DNA of 64,000 nucleotides from assembly GCF_900176405.1 (NCBI RefSeq), contig NZ_FWXJ01000013.1, positions 1 through 64,000 on the forward strand, in the 5' to 3' direction. This document shows, piece by piece, positions 18,383 through 27,747 of this stretch. The notes below the pieces were generated by a model that was not told where the DNA came from, did no database searches, and saw only the letters and a list, made by a program, of their open reading frames with translations. The translations under genes were made by a program, and so were the position numbers. Each line of letters begins with the position of its first letter. The first letter of the stretch is position 1. The DNA is from Polynucleobacter kasalickyi (GTDB taxonomy: Bacteria; Pseudomonadota; Gammaproteobacteria; Burkholderiales; Burkholderiaceae).

Positions 18383-18390
18383 TGCAAAAT

Positions 18391-18789
18391 TTAAAGTGGC
18401 TTTGCTTCAATTAAACGAAAAGTACCCATTGATTTAGCCAAAATATCGCCAGACTCATCATAGGCTGTTGCCTCACAAAATTGAATTGCTTTACCTGTTT
18501 TTAATACTTTACCTTGCGCTTTCACTTTGCCTTTGGCAGCCTTCATGAAGCTTGTTGACATATCAATGGTCATCGCAGCGCCATCATGATTCATTTTCAC
18601 TTTAGCCGCCATCGCCATCGTAAAGTCAAGCAAGGTCATCATCACGCCGCCGTGAGATACCCCGAAGGAGTTTGTTTGCCAAGGTTCAATTTGAATGGTT
18701 ACTTCAACCAAATCCTCTGAAATTTTCTCAGCTTCAAAGCCCATTTTTTCGATAAAAGGAATTTCAATTCCAAAGTATTTTTTTGTCAT
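18391..18789 (-). CDS. PaaI-type hotdog thioesterase
   Basis: 132 aa. Central motif NSFGVSHGGVMMTLLDF contains the HGG and acidic residue of PaaI/YbgC-type acyl-CoA thioesterases. Tetramer-forming hotdog fold expected; substrate unknown. Third gene in the minus-strand operon starting at 19997, 24 bp after the ComB-like gene. One of three such paralogues in the window (also 19533 and 30288). Confidence 0.88.
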   Translation of the reverse strand: MTKKYFGIEIPFIEKMGFEAEKISEDLVEVTIQIEPWQTNSFGVSHGGVMMTLLDFTMAMAAKVKMNHDGAAMTIDMSTSFMKAAKGKVKAQGKVLKTGKAIQFCEATAYDESGDILAKSMGTFRLIEAKPL

Positions 18790-18813
18790 AGTTAATTTTA
18801 ATTAGTTGTGTAG

Positions 18814-19536
18814 TTAAATTCTAATCACTCCATCAGGATGAAGCATTGGAATAATATTGTATAGATTTTGTTGGGCAGCAAACCTAGTTTCATGATCCCA
18901 AGCACGTTCAATCATCATTTTGCCAACTCTTGCATCCGATAAAATTTGCAGAGCATTCCCGCTAACATAAACTTGTTTTGCAGCAATCGCACTATCCGTG
19001 AAGTGAATATCTGGTCCGCTTTGAGTTTGCATTAATGCTTGAATAAAAGCCCCAGCGCCATAAAAATCCTCTAAATTGAAACGGTTATTAGAACCAGAGC
19101 AGACCATTAAAATGGTTTGTTCAGAATGCAGGTCAATCAGTCTATCAACAATCGCTCTCGTATTTAATAAGCTTCCTACATAAACATTTTTTGCAAGCTT
19201 AGTATCATTGAGGGCTACAGTCCCATTAGTAGTGCAATAGACTAAATGTCGATTAGCAATCTCGGCATTACTAAGCGCTATTGGTGTCGGTTGAATAAAC
19301 CCCTCAAGAGTATCCGCATTAATCTCTCCTGAATATAGGTGGTTTTTAAACTTCGTTTGTTTTTTTAGTTCTAATGCTTCCGTAACATTACGCACCGGGA
19401 CTACTGATAAACATTGATTGGCAAAAGCAGTAACGATGGAACTGGTAGCAAAAAGAATATCCAGCACAACCACAATCTTATCTTGAAGAAGAGCGGGATT
19501 AATTTCTGCCTTAGTAGTTAAAACGTGTACTTTCAA
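18814..19536 (-). CDS. ComB-like 2-phosphosulfolactate phosphatase family protein
   Basis: 240 aa. Family hallmarks: VVVLDILFATSSIVTAFAN near the N-terminus, LYSGEINADTLEGF, NRHLVYCTTNGTVALND and SGSNNRFNLEDFYGAGAF. In methanogens ComB dephosphorylates 2-phosphosulfolactate in coenzyme M synthesis, but bacterial homologues are widespread without that pathway and act on unknown phospho-acids. No comA or comC homologue is seen here. It overlaps the upstream thioesterase gene by 4 bp (translational coupling), so it probably works with acyl-CoA metabolism. Confidence 0.85.
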   Translation of the reverse strand: MKVHVLTTKAEINPALLQDKIVVVLDILFATSSIVTAFANQCLSVVPVRNVTEALELKKQTKFKNHLYSGEINADTLEGFIQPTPIALSNAEIANRHLVYCTTNGTVALNDTKLAKNVYVGSLLNTRAIVDRLIDLHSEQTILMVCSGSNNRFNLEDFYGAGAFIQALMQTQSGPDIHFTDSAIAAKQVYVSGNALQILSDARVGKMMIERAWDHETRFAAQQNLYNIIPMLHPDGVIRI

Positions 19537-19997
19537 GATTTACCCACATCTCTTAAATTTTTCAAAGCGGTGAATACACCATTCGATTTCAAGATTAATC
19601 GTTTTCCTACCCACAAGTTACATTGGGCAAAGCTCATTCTAGAACCGGCTTTGGTCAGAATGAATTCAGAATGAACCCAATCCCCAGGTTTTGGACTAGA
19701 CACAAAATCGGAATCAAGATGAACCGTTACCAAATTTTGATGTGGTGTTGTACAACGAGATAAGTTGTATCCTAATACTGAGTCAGCCATTGAAATCAGC
19801 ATACCGCCGTGAGCAGACCCCCAAATATTGGTATGCTTATCGTCAATGGGCACACCGAAAACTCTTTCAGAAAAGCCATTTGGATGCTCAACTTGTTTGA
19901 AATACCATGGGCCGAGCATGGTCAAAAATTTTTCAGACTCAGGTAATAACTCATGAGACTGAAATTCTTCAGGAATTAAACTTTGGATTTTAGTCAT
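19533..19997 (-). CDS. PaaI-type hotdog thioesterase
   Basis: 154 aa. NIWGSAHGGMLISMADS is the catalytic region of hotdog acyl-CoA thioesterases; VTVHLDSDFVSSPKPGDW follows as usual. First gene of the operon thioesterase - comB-like - thioesterase - APH kinase; its stop overlaps the comB-like start by 4 bp. Divergent from queE with an 83-bp gap. Confidence 0.87.
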   Translation of the reverse strand: MTKIQSLIPEEFQSHELLPESEKFLTMLGPWYFKQVEHPNGFSERVFGVPIDDKHTNIWGSAHGGMLISMADSVLGYNLSRCTTPHQNLVTVHLDSDFVSSPKPGDWVHSEFILTKAGSRMSFAQCNLWVGKRLILKSNGVFTALKNLRDVGKS

Positions 19998-20080
19998 TAT
20001 TAGATTGTATTCAATCTTTCTGATTATTAAAAAACATTAATAATTTCTTCATATAGAGCGAACTTGATTAAAATGTCGCT

Positions 20081-20746
20081 ATGTATACAATTAAAGAATT
20101 TTTTTCAACTTTGCAAGGCGAGGGCACTCATGCCGGCAGAGTAGCAGTTTTTTGCCGATTTACTGGATGTAATTTATGGTCCGGGCGGGAAGTTGATCGT
20201 GAAAATGCACAATGTCGCTTCTGTGATACGGACTTTGTTGGCACGGATGGTAATTTAGGCGGTAAATATCAAACCGCTGCCGAGTTAGCCGACATCATTG
20301 AGAAAGAGTGGCTCAGCATGAATCCCTCAGAATCTCATCGCTATGTTGTTTTTACGGGTGGTGAACCGCTTCTCCAACTGGATCAAGATTTAATTTCGGC
20401 ACTTCACCAGAAATCTTTTGAAATAGGTGTTGAGACTAACGGAACCATCAAACCACCAAATGGGATTGATTGGTTATGCGTAAGTCCAAAAGACGGAACT
20501 GAACTGCTTTGTCTTGTGGCAGATGAAATTAAGTATGTCGTTCCGCAATTTCATGGCGAAATTGATAAAAAAGCAATTATTCAGCGATTAAAGCGTTTTG
20601 AGAATATGAATTTCAAGAATTTTTATCTTCAACCAATGGACGGTCCTCATCGTGATCTCCATTTAGAGTTTGCCATCGCCATTTGTAAAGAACGCCCAAA
20701 GTGGCGCCTGAGTATTCAGCAACACAAATATATTAACTTGCCTTAA
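20081..20746 (+). CDS. queE: 7-carboxy-7-deazaguanine synthase
   Basis: 221 aa radical SAM enzyme converting 6-carboxytetrahydropterin to 7-carboxy-7-deazaguanine in queuosine synthesis. The [4Fe-4S] cysteines are C30, C45 and C48, the CX14CX2C spacing of the proteobacterial QueE subclass. TGGEPLLQLD is the SAM-binding GGEP motif and KEFFSTLQGEGTHAGR the typical start. queD follows after 15 bp. queC and queF are not in this window. Confidence 0.95.
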   Translation: MYTIKEFFSTLQGEGTHAGRVAVFCRFTGCNLWSGREVDRENAQCRFCDTDFVGTDGNLGGKYQTAAELADIIEKEWLSMNPSESHRYVVFTGGEPLLQLDQDLISALHQKSFEIGVETNGTIKPPNGIDWLCVSPKDGTELLCLVADEIKYVVPQFHGEIDKKAIIQRLKRFENMNFKNFYLQPMDGPHRDLHLEFAIAICKERPKWRLSIQQHKYINLP

Positions 20747-20761
20747 CCTCTGAAAGTTGGA

Positions 20762-21214
20762 ATGAAATTTTTTGAAATCACTCGTCATTTGGAGTTTGAT
20801 GCTGGCCACAGAATCCCCAATCATCAGGGCCAATGTCGTCATTTACATGGCCATCGTTATCAAATTGAGGTAACTTTAAAAGGTGAACTTTCAGAAGTTA
20901 CCGGCTCCTCCAATGAAGGTATGATCATGGATTTTGGGGATATTAAACGGATTATGCAAGAGACCATCATCGAACCATGGGATCACTCTTTTTTTGTTGC
21001 GAAGTCCGATGTCGTGATGGTGGATTTTCTAAATACAATTCCTGGTCACAAAACAACCGTCATTGATCACATTCCAACTGCTGAAAATTTAGCTAAATTC
21101 GCTTTTGAATTATTAGCTCCAAAGTTAAATAGCCAATTTGATGGAAAAATTAAGCTTCAGCGACTGCGTCTTTATGAAACCCCCAACTGTTGGGCAGATG
21201 TGATTGAAGAGTGA
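20762..21214 (+). CDS. queD: 6-carboxy-5,6,7,8-tetrahydropterin synthase
   Basis: 150 aa. Zn ligands H16, H29 and H31 (FDAGHRI, then CRHLHGHRY) and catalytic Cys25 are present; near the C-terminus LRLYETPNCWADV contains the conserved Glu. Makes the substrate of QueE from dihydroneopterin triphosphate. Between queE and tadA, overlapping the latter by 11 bp, in a tRNA-modification operon. Confidence 0.95.
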   Translation: MKFFEITRHLEFDAGHRIPNHQGQCRHLHGHRYQIEVTLKGELSEVTGSSNEGMIMDFGDIKRIMQETIIEPWDHSFFVAKSDVVMVDFLNTIPGHKTTVIDHIPTAENLAKFAFELLAPKLNSQFDGKIKLQRLRLYETPNCWADVIEE

Positions 21215-21677
21215 TTTTTCTCCCCCTCATGAGCATTGGATGCGCTTGGCCATCCATCAAGCGAATTTAGCAGCTCAAAAGAATGAAATCCCTGTTGGTG
21301 CTGTGATTGTTCACCAAAATGAATTGGTCGCAGAGGCTCATAATCAACCGATTTCGGATTCTGACCCATCGTCTCATGCAGAAATGAATGTACTTCGTTT
21401 AGCAGGGAAAAAACTATCGAACTATCGATTACCAGGCTTGGACTTATACGTCACCTTAGAACCATGCCTTATGTGTGCTGGCGCTATTATGAATGCTCGA
21501 ATTTCTAGAGTATTTTTTGGCGCCTTTGATCCCAAAACAGGGGTTGCGGGTTCGGTATTAAATGTGTTTAATGAGAATAAGCTCAACCATCATGCCAAGA
21601 TAGAGGGTGGTATCTTAGGTGAAGAATGTGCCCATCTGCTTAAAGATTTTTTTAGAATGAAACGATCAACCAGTTGA
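21204..21677 (+). CDS. tadA: tRNA-specific adenosine deaminase
   Basis: 157 aa. Zn-dependent deaminase converting A34 to inosine in tRNA-Arg(ACG). Zn/catalytic residues H58 and E60 (SSHAEMN) and C88, C91 (EPCLMCAGAI). The start is TTG at 21204, inside queD (11-bp overlap): the residues before WMRLAI align with the HEYWMR region of E. coli TadA, whereas the first ATG (21240) would remove it. Unusual start plus overlap suggests translational coupling to queD. Confidence 0.93.
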   Translation: MKSDFSPPHEHWMRLAIHQANLAAQKNEIPVGAVIVHQNELVAEAHNQPISDSDPSSHAEMNVLRLAGKKLSNYRLPGLDLYVTLEPCLMCAGAIMNARISRVFFGAFDPKTGVAGSVLNVFNENKLNHHAKIEGGILGEECAHLLKDFFRMKRSTS

Positions 21678-21687
21678 ATATTTGTCG

Positions 21688-22671
21688 ATGAAATCCTTAA
21701 ATTCCAAACAATCAATGGTTTCCTCACCATTCCCAAAGACGATTTATTGTTTTTCACCATCCGGTAGATTAATGAATCTGGAGATGGCGGAAAAGGGCGT
21801 TGATTTTTTAAAGCAGCAGGGGTTTACCGTTTTAAATACAACTATTTTTTTAAGGGAATTTGAACGTTTTGCAGGTTCTGACCTCGAGCGGGCCACTGAA
21901 ATCAATTCGCTCTATAGCCAAGTTGAACGATATGGTCCAATGATTGCTTTAGCCACGCGTGGTGGGTTTGGCTTAAATCGCATCATGCACTTAATTGATT
22001 GGGAACAACTAGGTCAAGCCGTAAAAAATGGGCTCCGAATTGTTGGCCATAGTGATATTACGGCACTTCAGCTAGGTTTATTAAGTGCAACTGGTGAAAC
22101 TAGCTTTGCTGGACCGATGTTAAGTTATGATTTCGGCGGACTTGAAAATGACTCAAAGGATTTCACATACAGTCATTTTGTAGAGGCGGTTATCCATCAA
22201 ACTTTTGATATACAAGTAGTCAGTTCGCAGGACTTTGTTACATCCTCAGTAGACATCAAGCAAGCAGTCATCTGGGGAGGAAATCTTTCTTTAGTCCAAA
22301 ACTTGGTTGGCACACCATACTTCCCCAAAAATATTCAACAAGGTATCCTTTTTCTCGAAGATATCAACGAGCATCCTTATCGAATCGAAAGAATGCTATG
22401 GCAGTTATTGGATGCTGGTATTTTAGGTTCCCAACAGGCGATCCTGTTAGGTGATTTTTCTGAGTATCGTTTAACCGATTTAGATCAGGGCTATAGCCTG
22501 AAGACAGTAGTAGGACAAATTCAAAAGGAACTCCAAAGAAGGGGATGTAACACGTTGATGTTAATGGATTTACCCTTTGGACATATACCTAAAAAGATCA
22601 CCATTGAAGTCGGCAGCGAAGTTAATCTGCAGGCAGACGCAAATGGATATCGCATTAGCAAATCTAGTTAA
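21688..22671 (+). CDS. Muramoyltetrapeptide LD-carboxypeptidase (S66 family)
   Basis: 327 aa from ATG 21688 (a TTG two codons upstream, 21682, is also possible). S66 peptidase: ATRGGFGLNRI loop, nucleophile Ser in GHSDITALQ, Glu in FLEDINEHPYRIERML and His in LPFGHIPKK complete the Ser-Glu-His triad. It removes the terminal D-Ala from recycled murein tetrapeptides; the microcin-immunity MccF proteins share the fold, so LdcA-type is the better guess from context but not certain. 10 bp after tadA. Confidence 0.9.
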   Translation: MKSLNSKQSMVSSPFPKTIYCFSPSGRLMNLEMAEKGVDFLKQQGFTVLNTTIFLREFERFAGSDLERATEINSLYSQVERYGPMIALATRGGFGLNRIMHLIDWEQLGQAVKNGLRIVGHSDITALQLGLLSATGETSFAGPMLSYDFGGLENDSKDFTYSHFVEAVIHQTFDIQVVSSQDFVTSSVDIKQAVIWGGNLSLVQNLVGTPYFPKNIQQGILFLEDINEHPYRIERMLWQLLDAGILGSQQAILLGDFSEYRLTDLDQGYSLKTVVGQIQKELQRRGCNTLMLMDLPFGHIPKKITIEVGSEVNLQADANGYRISKSS

Positions 22672-22674
22672 CCT

Positions 22675-22703
22675 TTGATTCTTCGGTCAAAAAAATGTAA
22701 AAT
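22675..22703 (+). promoter_or_regulatory. Candidate sigma70 promoter for ybiT
   Basis: TTGATT (22675-22680), 17-bp spacer, TAAAAT (22698-22703). Predicted transcription start about 22710, giving a roughly 50-nt leader before the GTG start at 22760. Confidence 0.45.
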
Positions 22704-22759
22704 ATTGCTTCTCTAAAGCTATATTTGGCTTAATCATTTCGTTCATACGGGTATTTCAC

Positions 22760-24370
22760 GTGCTATCAACATCAAACATTACCATGCAGTTCGGCGCAAA
22801 GCCGCTTTTTGAAAATATTACCGTCAAATTTGGTAATGGCAATCGCTATGGCTTAATCGGCGCGAATGGTTGCGGAAAGTCCACTTTTATGAAAATTTTA
22901 GGTGGTGAACTTGAGCCTAGCTCTGGTCATGTTATGTTGGAACCGAATATTCGCTTAGGTAAGTTAAGACAGGATCAATTTGCATATGAAGATATGCGCG
23001 TTTTAGATGTGGTCATGATGGGTCACAATGAAATGTGGCAAGCAGCGCAAGAGCGTGATGCAATTTACGCTAATTTGGAAGCTACTGAAGATGACTATAT
23101 GCACGCTGCAGAACTCGAAGCAAAGTTTGCAGAGTACGGTGGCTATACAGCAGAAGCGAAAGCAGGGGAATTGTTATTAGGTGTTGGGATTTCGATTGAT
23201 CAACATCAAGGACTCATGAGCGCCATCTCACCAGGTTGGAAGTTGCGTGTATTACTTGCTCAAGCGCTGTTCTCAGACCCAGATGTATTGCTCCTAGATG
23301 AGCCTACCAACAACTTAGATATTCACACGATCAATTGGTTAGAGGACATCCTCAACGAAAGAAACTGCACGATGGTGATTATTTCTCACGATCGGCATTT
23401 TTTAAACTCTGTCTGCACTCACATGGCGGATATGGATTTCGGTACATTACGTGTATATCCCGGTAATTATGATGATTACATGTTAGCTTCTGCTCAAGCA
23501 CGTGCTCAGCAGATGTCTGATAATGCCAAAGCAAAAGAGAAGATTGCTGAACTGCAAGATTTCGTTCGTAGATTCTCAGCAAATAAATCAAAAGCCAGAC
23601 AAGCAACTTCCCGTCAAAAACAAATGGAGAAAATCGAAGTGGCTGACATTAAGCCATCTTCACGTCAAAATCCTTATATTCGTTTTGAAGTTGAAAAAGT
23701 TTTACACAATATTGCTGTTGAATGTACTGAAATTACCAAAACTTATGATCGAGCAATTTTCAAGAATTTTAATTTATCGATTCAACCCGGTGAGAGAGTC
23801 GCGATTATTGGCCAAAACGGTGCTGGTAAAACAACTTTACTCAATAGTATTCTGAATGAGCGCTTTAACGGTATCAATGTTGATCACGGTAAAGTAAAGT
23901 GGGCTGAAAATGCCAATGTAGGTGTGATGCCACAAGATACGAGTGAATGCTTTCCTAAAGACACGAATTTATCTGACTGGATGGGTGAGTGGGCAAAAGC
24001 AGGGGATGATGATCAAATTATTCGTAGTACTTTAGGTCGTTTGCTATTTTCAGGTCCAGATATTACCAAGTCCGTAAAGGTTCTTTCTGGTGGAGAAAAA
24101 GGCAGAATGATTTGGGGTAAGTTGATGCTTGGCAAACACAATGTTTTAGCACTTGATGAGCCAACCAATCATATGGATATGGAGTCTATTGAAAGTTTAC
24201 AAATCTCTCTTGAAAAATTCACTGGTACATTGGTTTTTGTATCCCACGATCGTGAGTTTGTATCTGGACTAGCTAACCGTATTTTAGAGGTTGGAATGGA
24301 TGGTCAAATCACTGACTTTTCAGGAAGTTATGAAGATTATTTAAGTACAAAAGAGGCTGCAAAAGTTTAA
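22760..24370 (+). CDS. ybiT: ABC-F family ATPase (YbiT type)
   Basis: 536 aa, two tandem ABC domains and no membrane part. Walker A motifs GANGCGKST (about 34-42) and GQNGAGKTT (second half); Walker [12 protein letters not shown] and [11 protein letters not shown]; signature LSGGEKGRM in the second domain. The linker is the charged ABC-F coupling region. ABC-F proteins bind the ribosomal E site and regulate translation. The start is GTG at 22760, which places [12 protein letters not shown] at the N-terminus as in YbiT homologues. Monocistronic: promoter candidate before and terminator after. Confidence 0.94.
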   Translation: MLSTSNITMQFGAKPLFENITVKFGNGNRYGLIGANGCGKSTFMKILGGELEPSSGHVMLEPNIRLGKLRQDQFAYEDMRVLDVVMMGHNEMWQAAQERDAIYANLEATEDDYMHAAELEAKFAEYGGYTAEAKAGELLLGVGISIDQHQGLMSAISPGWKLRVLLAQALFSDPDVLLLDEPTNNLDIHTINWLEDILNERNCTMVIISHDRHFLNSVCTHMADMDFGTLRVYPGNYDDYMLASAQARAQQMSDNAKAKEKIAELQDFVRRFSANKSKARQATSRQKQMEKIEVADIKPSSRQNPYIRFEVEKVLHNIAVECTEITKTYDRAIFKNFNLSIQPGERVAIIGQNGAGKTTLLNSILNERFNGINVDHGKVKWAENANVGVMPQDTSECFPKDTNLSDWMGEWAKAGDDDQIIRSTLGRLLFSGPDITKSVKVLSGGEKGRMIWGKLMLGKHNVLALDEPTNHMDMESIESLQISLEKFTGTLVFVSHDREFVSGLANRILEVGMDGQITDFSGSYEDYLSTKEAAKV

Positions 24371-24375
24371 TTGAT

Positions 24376-24405
24376 TCCCCAAGAAGACCCTTGGGGATTG
24401 TTTTG
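24376..24405 (+). terminator. Rho-independent terminator of ybiT
   Basis: Stem TCCCCAAG (24376-24383) / CTTGGGGA (24390-24397) with a 6-nt loop, followed by TTGTTTT. Convergent with the DUF1289 gene. Confidence 0.75.
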
Positions 24406-24423
24406 CAATTGTTTCACAACAGC

Positions 24424-24627
24424 TTAGATTGAATCCTTAAAACGCATTGCTGTGCCTTCAGCGGTGATCCGTTCCCATACTTTTTTCTTCTCAGTCGCGT
24501 CCATTGCCACCCAATTAGAGACTTCTAAAATAGTCCGGCCACAGCCCCGACAGACATCATCAAATAGAGTAGAGCAGATACCAATGCAAGGTGAGTCGAC
24601 TGTATCATCTTTTAAATAAATGTTCAT
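24424..24627 (-). CDS. DUF1289 family small cysteine-rich protein
   Basis: 67 aa. Starts [19 protein letters not shown] and contains CIGIC plus CRGCGRT, the four-cysteine pattern of DUF1289 proteins, then a Trp-rich tail ([16 protein letters not shown]). Probably binds a metal; function unknown. Its start overlaps the gloA stop by 4 bp. Confidence 0.9.
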   Translation of the reverse strand: MNIYLKDDTVDSPCIGICSTLFDDVCRGCGRTILEVSNWVAMDATEKKKVWERITAEGTAMRFKDSI

Positions 24628-25037
24628 GAATTGGTGTCCGAACTGTGAGTTCCTAATTGGATGAGCTCAATTTTATATCCATCTGGATCTTCGACAAAGG
24701 CAATCAAGGTATTGCCCCCCATCACAGGCCCAGCTTCACGGGTAACCTTGCCGCCATGTAATTTGATGGTTTCACAGGTCTTGTAGACATCTTCAACGCC
24801 AAGTGCGATATGCCCGTAATATCCGCCATGCTCGTAATGCTCTATGCCATAGTTGTAGGTCAACTCAATCTCAGCCTGGCCGGATTTATTTCCTTCTTCA
24901 AAACCAAGGAATGCCAAGCTATATTTTTGACTGGGTCGATCAGTTGTTCTTAATAGACTCATCCCAAGCACCTTGGTGTAGAAGGTGATGGATGCCTCTA
25001 AATTCGTTACTCTTAACATCGTGTGCAGCATTTTCAT
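24624..25037 (-). CDS. gloA: Lactoylglutathione lyase (glyoxalase I)
   Basis: 137 aa, the short Ni/Co-type bacterial enzyme. Metal ligands by alignment with E. coli GloA: H5, E58 (IELTYN), H76 (YYGHIAL) and E124 (DGYKIELIQ). Isomerises the methylglyoxal-glutathione hemithioacetal. Followed by DUF1289 with a 4-bp overlap. Confidence 0.96.
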   Translation of the reverse strand: MKMLHTMLRVTNLEASITFYTKVLGMSLLRTTDRPSQKYSLAFLGFEEGNKSGQAEIELTYNYGIEHYEHGGYYGHIALGVEDVYKTCETIKLHGGKVTREAGPVMGGNTLIAFVEDPDGYKIELIQLGTHSSDTNS

Positions 25038-25109
25038 TTAGATCATTCCTAATTACATATCTTGTTTAACATAATAAATATTATACGCACAATTATTTAT
25101 TGCCGCCGT

Positions 25110-25868
25110 TTAAGGTTTTGGTAAATCATCAACCAATGGCTCGTATTCAACCTTATACAGCTTTAACCAGCGTGACTCTAAACCCTTGGCAATTTCCTTT
25201 TGGTTATACATTCTTGCAAAATCAATAGGCGTTAAATCCTGATTATTCGAAGCTGATAAATCAGCGCCTTTGTCCAGCAATAACTTCACAACTCTAATGT
25301 GTCCATAACGACAAGCAAACATTAATGCGGTTGACTCATTTGGTGACAAAGCATCTACGGTTGCACCTGAGTTTATTAATTTAGTGGTTATTTCTAGATC
25401 ACCACGAATCGCCGCATAATGAATTGGACTCCAACCATCTTTATTGACATTCGCCTTACGAACATCAATGAGAAAATTTACCAATTTTGCATTTCCGACA
25501 AACGCTGCCATCATCAATGCATTTTCACCGCTTAAATTTTCATTATTTACATCAAAATCAATGGTTTGCGCAAGATAGTAAGAAACTTTTGTAGAGTTTT
25601 GTTGTATCGCAAAAACGAGAGCAGAATTGCCGAATTTACTTTTAGTATTTCTTTTAAGATATTGTTTATATTCTTCTTTTTTTATTTCATCAACATCATC
25701 CAGTTCAATTGCATTAAATAATCGATCGATTTCTTTAATCACAAATTGATCTTTATTGGATGCGTTTATAACTTTAAAGTCGTATTCTTTGAATGCTTGC
25801 GAATGACCTGAAAATAAAATAGAAGCGCTAAAGAATAGAAAAATGAAGAAAGGATGAGATCGCATCAT
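25110..25868 (-). CDS. Exported ankyrin-repeat protein
   Basis: 252 aa. N-terminal hydrophobic signal (FFIFLFFSASILFSGHSQA, residues about 7-25). From about residue 75 four to five ankyrin repeats are visible, with GENALMMAAFVGN, GWSPIHYAAIRGD, ESTALMFACRYGH and DLTPIDFARMYNQ. Likely periplasmic protein-protein interaction module; partner unknown. Last in the tmk-holB-tatD operon, overlapping tatD by 4 bp. Confidence 0.88.
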   Translation of the reverse strand: MMRSHPFFIFLFFSASILFSGHSQAFKEYDFKVINASNKDQFVIKEIDRLFNAIELDDVDEIKKEEYKQYLKRNTKSKFGNSALVFAIQQNSTKVSYYLAQTIDFDVNNENLSGENALMMAAFVGNAKLVNFLIDVRKANVNKDGWSPIHYAAIRGDLEITTKLINSGATVDALSPNESTALMFACRYGHIRVVKLLLDKGADLSASNNQDLTPIDFARMYNQKEIAKGLESRWLKLYKVEYEPLVDDLPKP

Positions 25869-26644
25869 GGACTTACATTAAACAATTGATAAAAGTTGTT
25901 ACTTGTGATCCGACCAACCTCCTCTACATTGCTCTCCTTTAACTGGGAAATGTAACTAGCAACAAAGCTAACAAAACCAGGTTCATTCGTCTTACCTCGA
26001 TGAGGTACCGGTGCTAAGTATGGGGAGTCAGTTTCAATTAATATTCGGTCAAAAGGAACATATTTGCAAGTTTCCTTAATTTCTAGGGCATTTTTAAAAG
26101 TTACAATTCCCGAAAAAGAGATATAAAAACCAAGGTCTAAAGCTTGCTTAGCGACCTCTTTGTTTTCTGTAAAGCAATGCATTACACCTTTGACCTGATG
26201 TTGACCAGACTCTTTTAATATAGCAATCGTGTCATCAGAAGACTGTCGAGTATGAATAATCAAGGGTTTATTCGTGACTTTTGACGCTTCAATGTGCGTA
26301 CGAAAACGATCTCTCTGCCACTCGAGTTCTTCGTAAGGTTTATGAGCCATACGATAATAATCCAATCCCGTTTCACCAATTCCAATGACTTTAGGATCTT
26401 TCGATTGCTCAACTAACCATTCGAAAGAAGGCTCTGGGGTATCTTCATAGTCTGGATGAACGCCAACAGTTGCAAATAAGTGAGGATACTCATGAGCCAA
26501 AGCAAGAACTTTAGGAAAGTCAGGCATATCAACACTAATGCAAAGGGCTTTTGTGACCAATTGCTTTTCCATGAGTGCTAAGACCTCAGGTAGTCGGTTG
26601 GTAAATTCTGGAAAATCAAGGTGGCAATGTGAATCGATGAACAT
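25865..26644 (-). CDS. TatD family metal-dependent deoxyribonuclease
   Basis: 259 aa TIM-barrel hydrolase. Metal ligands visible: HCHLD at 6-10, Glu in GIGETGLDYY, His in IIHTRQ, His in VMHCFTE, and Asp in IETDSPYLAP. Homologous to YcfH/TatD. Genes of this type commonly follow holB, as here (20-bp gap). Confidence 0.93.
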   Translation of the reverse strand: MFIDSHCHLDFPEFTNRLPEVLALMEKQLVTKALCISVDMPDFPKVLALAHEYPHLFATVGVHPDYEDTPEPSFEWLVEQSKDPKVIGIGETGLDYYRMAHKPYEELEWQRDRFRTHIEASKVTNKPLIIHTRQSSDDTIAILKESGQHQVKGVMHCFTENKEVAKQALDLGFYISFSGIVTFKNALEIKETCKYVPFDRILIETDSPYLAPVPHRGKTNEPGFVSFVASYISQLKESNVEEVGRITSNNFYQLFNVSP

Positions 26645-26664
26645 AAGAGAAACTTAATAGAGAG

Positions 26665-27747
26665 TTAACTTTTGAAAAGTTGGGCGTATTTAGATAAAAC
26701 TGCTTCCAATTGGACCTTTGGAAATAAGGGATGAGTGGTTAATTTTAGCTCCTGAATTAATAATTTTAAAAACCGATTCAATTCTAGGATGTCTAATTTA
26801 TTCACTTTATCTTTAAGAATTAATTGCTTGTCTGGAAAATACCTAGGTGAAACCCCAGAGTAAACCATGTATAAGTCAATACACCATTTTTGTAAGCAGG
26901 TTAATAGGTCTGATAGCTCTGCATGACTGAGTAAATCAATGAATTTGGTATGATCAAGTGAACTTGAGCTACACAATTCATTTAACATGAATGTGCTGTT
27001 AAATGAGTTTCCATCGATAGCATTTAATACTTTTAATGGTGATCTACCCATTTCTAGGAAAAGCGCCTCTATTTCAGACTGAGATTTATTCGACAATTGG
27101 GCTTGTTCCGAAAGCCATGGAATCGATAATTCTTGAGATGGCTTTGGAAGCGCGAGCAAACGACAACGTGAACGGATCGTTGGCAAAATACTCTCCAAAC
27201 GATGCGTTACCAAAATATAAAAAACGTTTTCGGCTGGTTCCTCTAGCGACTTTAAAAGACAATTGGCGGCTTCAACTCGCATTGACTCCACTGGGTAAAT
27301 CAGAATCACCCTCATTCCACCTCGATATGAACTGAGTTCATTCACCGAAAGAATATCTCTTACTTGGTCAATTCGAATATATTTACTTTGTTTTTTATCC
27401 TCAGATGAGGTACTAACAACAGCATCTGGATTTACTGCAAATGGGAGTAAGTGGTAAGAGTCCTCGGGAAGGATTGAGAAAAAATCGGGATGATTTGCCA
27501 TTGAATACCAGCGACAAGCTTGGCACTTTAAACAAGGCTTATGATTCGTTTTGTTTTCACAGATTAAATAATTTGCTAAATAAAGAGCAAAATTTAATTT
27601 TCCAATATCCTTTTCACCATAAATTAATAGTGAATTTGGAACGCCATTAATTACAAATTCTTGGTAAAAATCTTCAAACCATGGGTATAAATGGATTTCA
27701 CCAGGAATGGACTGCCCTTCTTTTGAAATCCCCTTGGTACCACTCAT
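26665..27747 (-). CDS. holB: DNA polymerase III subunit delta'
   Basis: 360 aa clamp-loader subunit. Degenerate P-loop GEKDIGKLNF, zinc-binding cysteines in CENKTNHKPCLKCQAC, sensor region LLKSLEEPAENVFYIL and the SRC motif in IRSRCR. Overlaps tmk by 4 bp; the tmk-holB-tatD order is classical in proteobacteria. Confidence 0.93.
   Translation of the reverse strand: MSGTKGISKEGQSIPGEIHLYPWFEDFYQEFVINGVPNSLLIYGEKDIGKLNFALYLANYLICENKTNHKPCLKCQACRWYSMANHPDFFSILPEDSYHLLPFAVNPDAVVSTSSEDKKQSKYIRIDQVRDILSVNELSSYRGGMRVILIYPVESMRVEAANCLLKSLEEPAENVFYILVTHRLESILPTIRSRCRLLALPKPSQELSIPWLSEQAQLSNKSQSEIEALFLEMGRSPLKVLNAIDGNSFNSTFMLNELCSSSSLDHTKFIDLLSHAELSDLLTCLQKWCIDLYMVYSGVSPRYFPDKQLILKDKVNKLDILELNRFLKLLIQELKLTTHPLFPKVQLEAVLSKYAQLFKS

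Noticed and set aside
20002..20017. Inverted repeat AGATTG-TATT-CAATCT between the thioesterase and queE
   Set aside because: Only 6-bp arms in AT-rich DNA; could easily be chance. No preQ1 riboswitch signature seen near queE.
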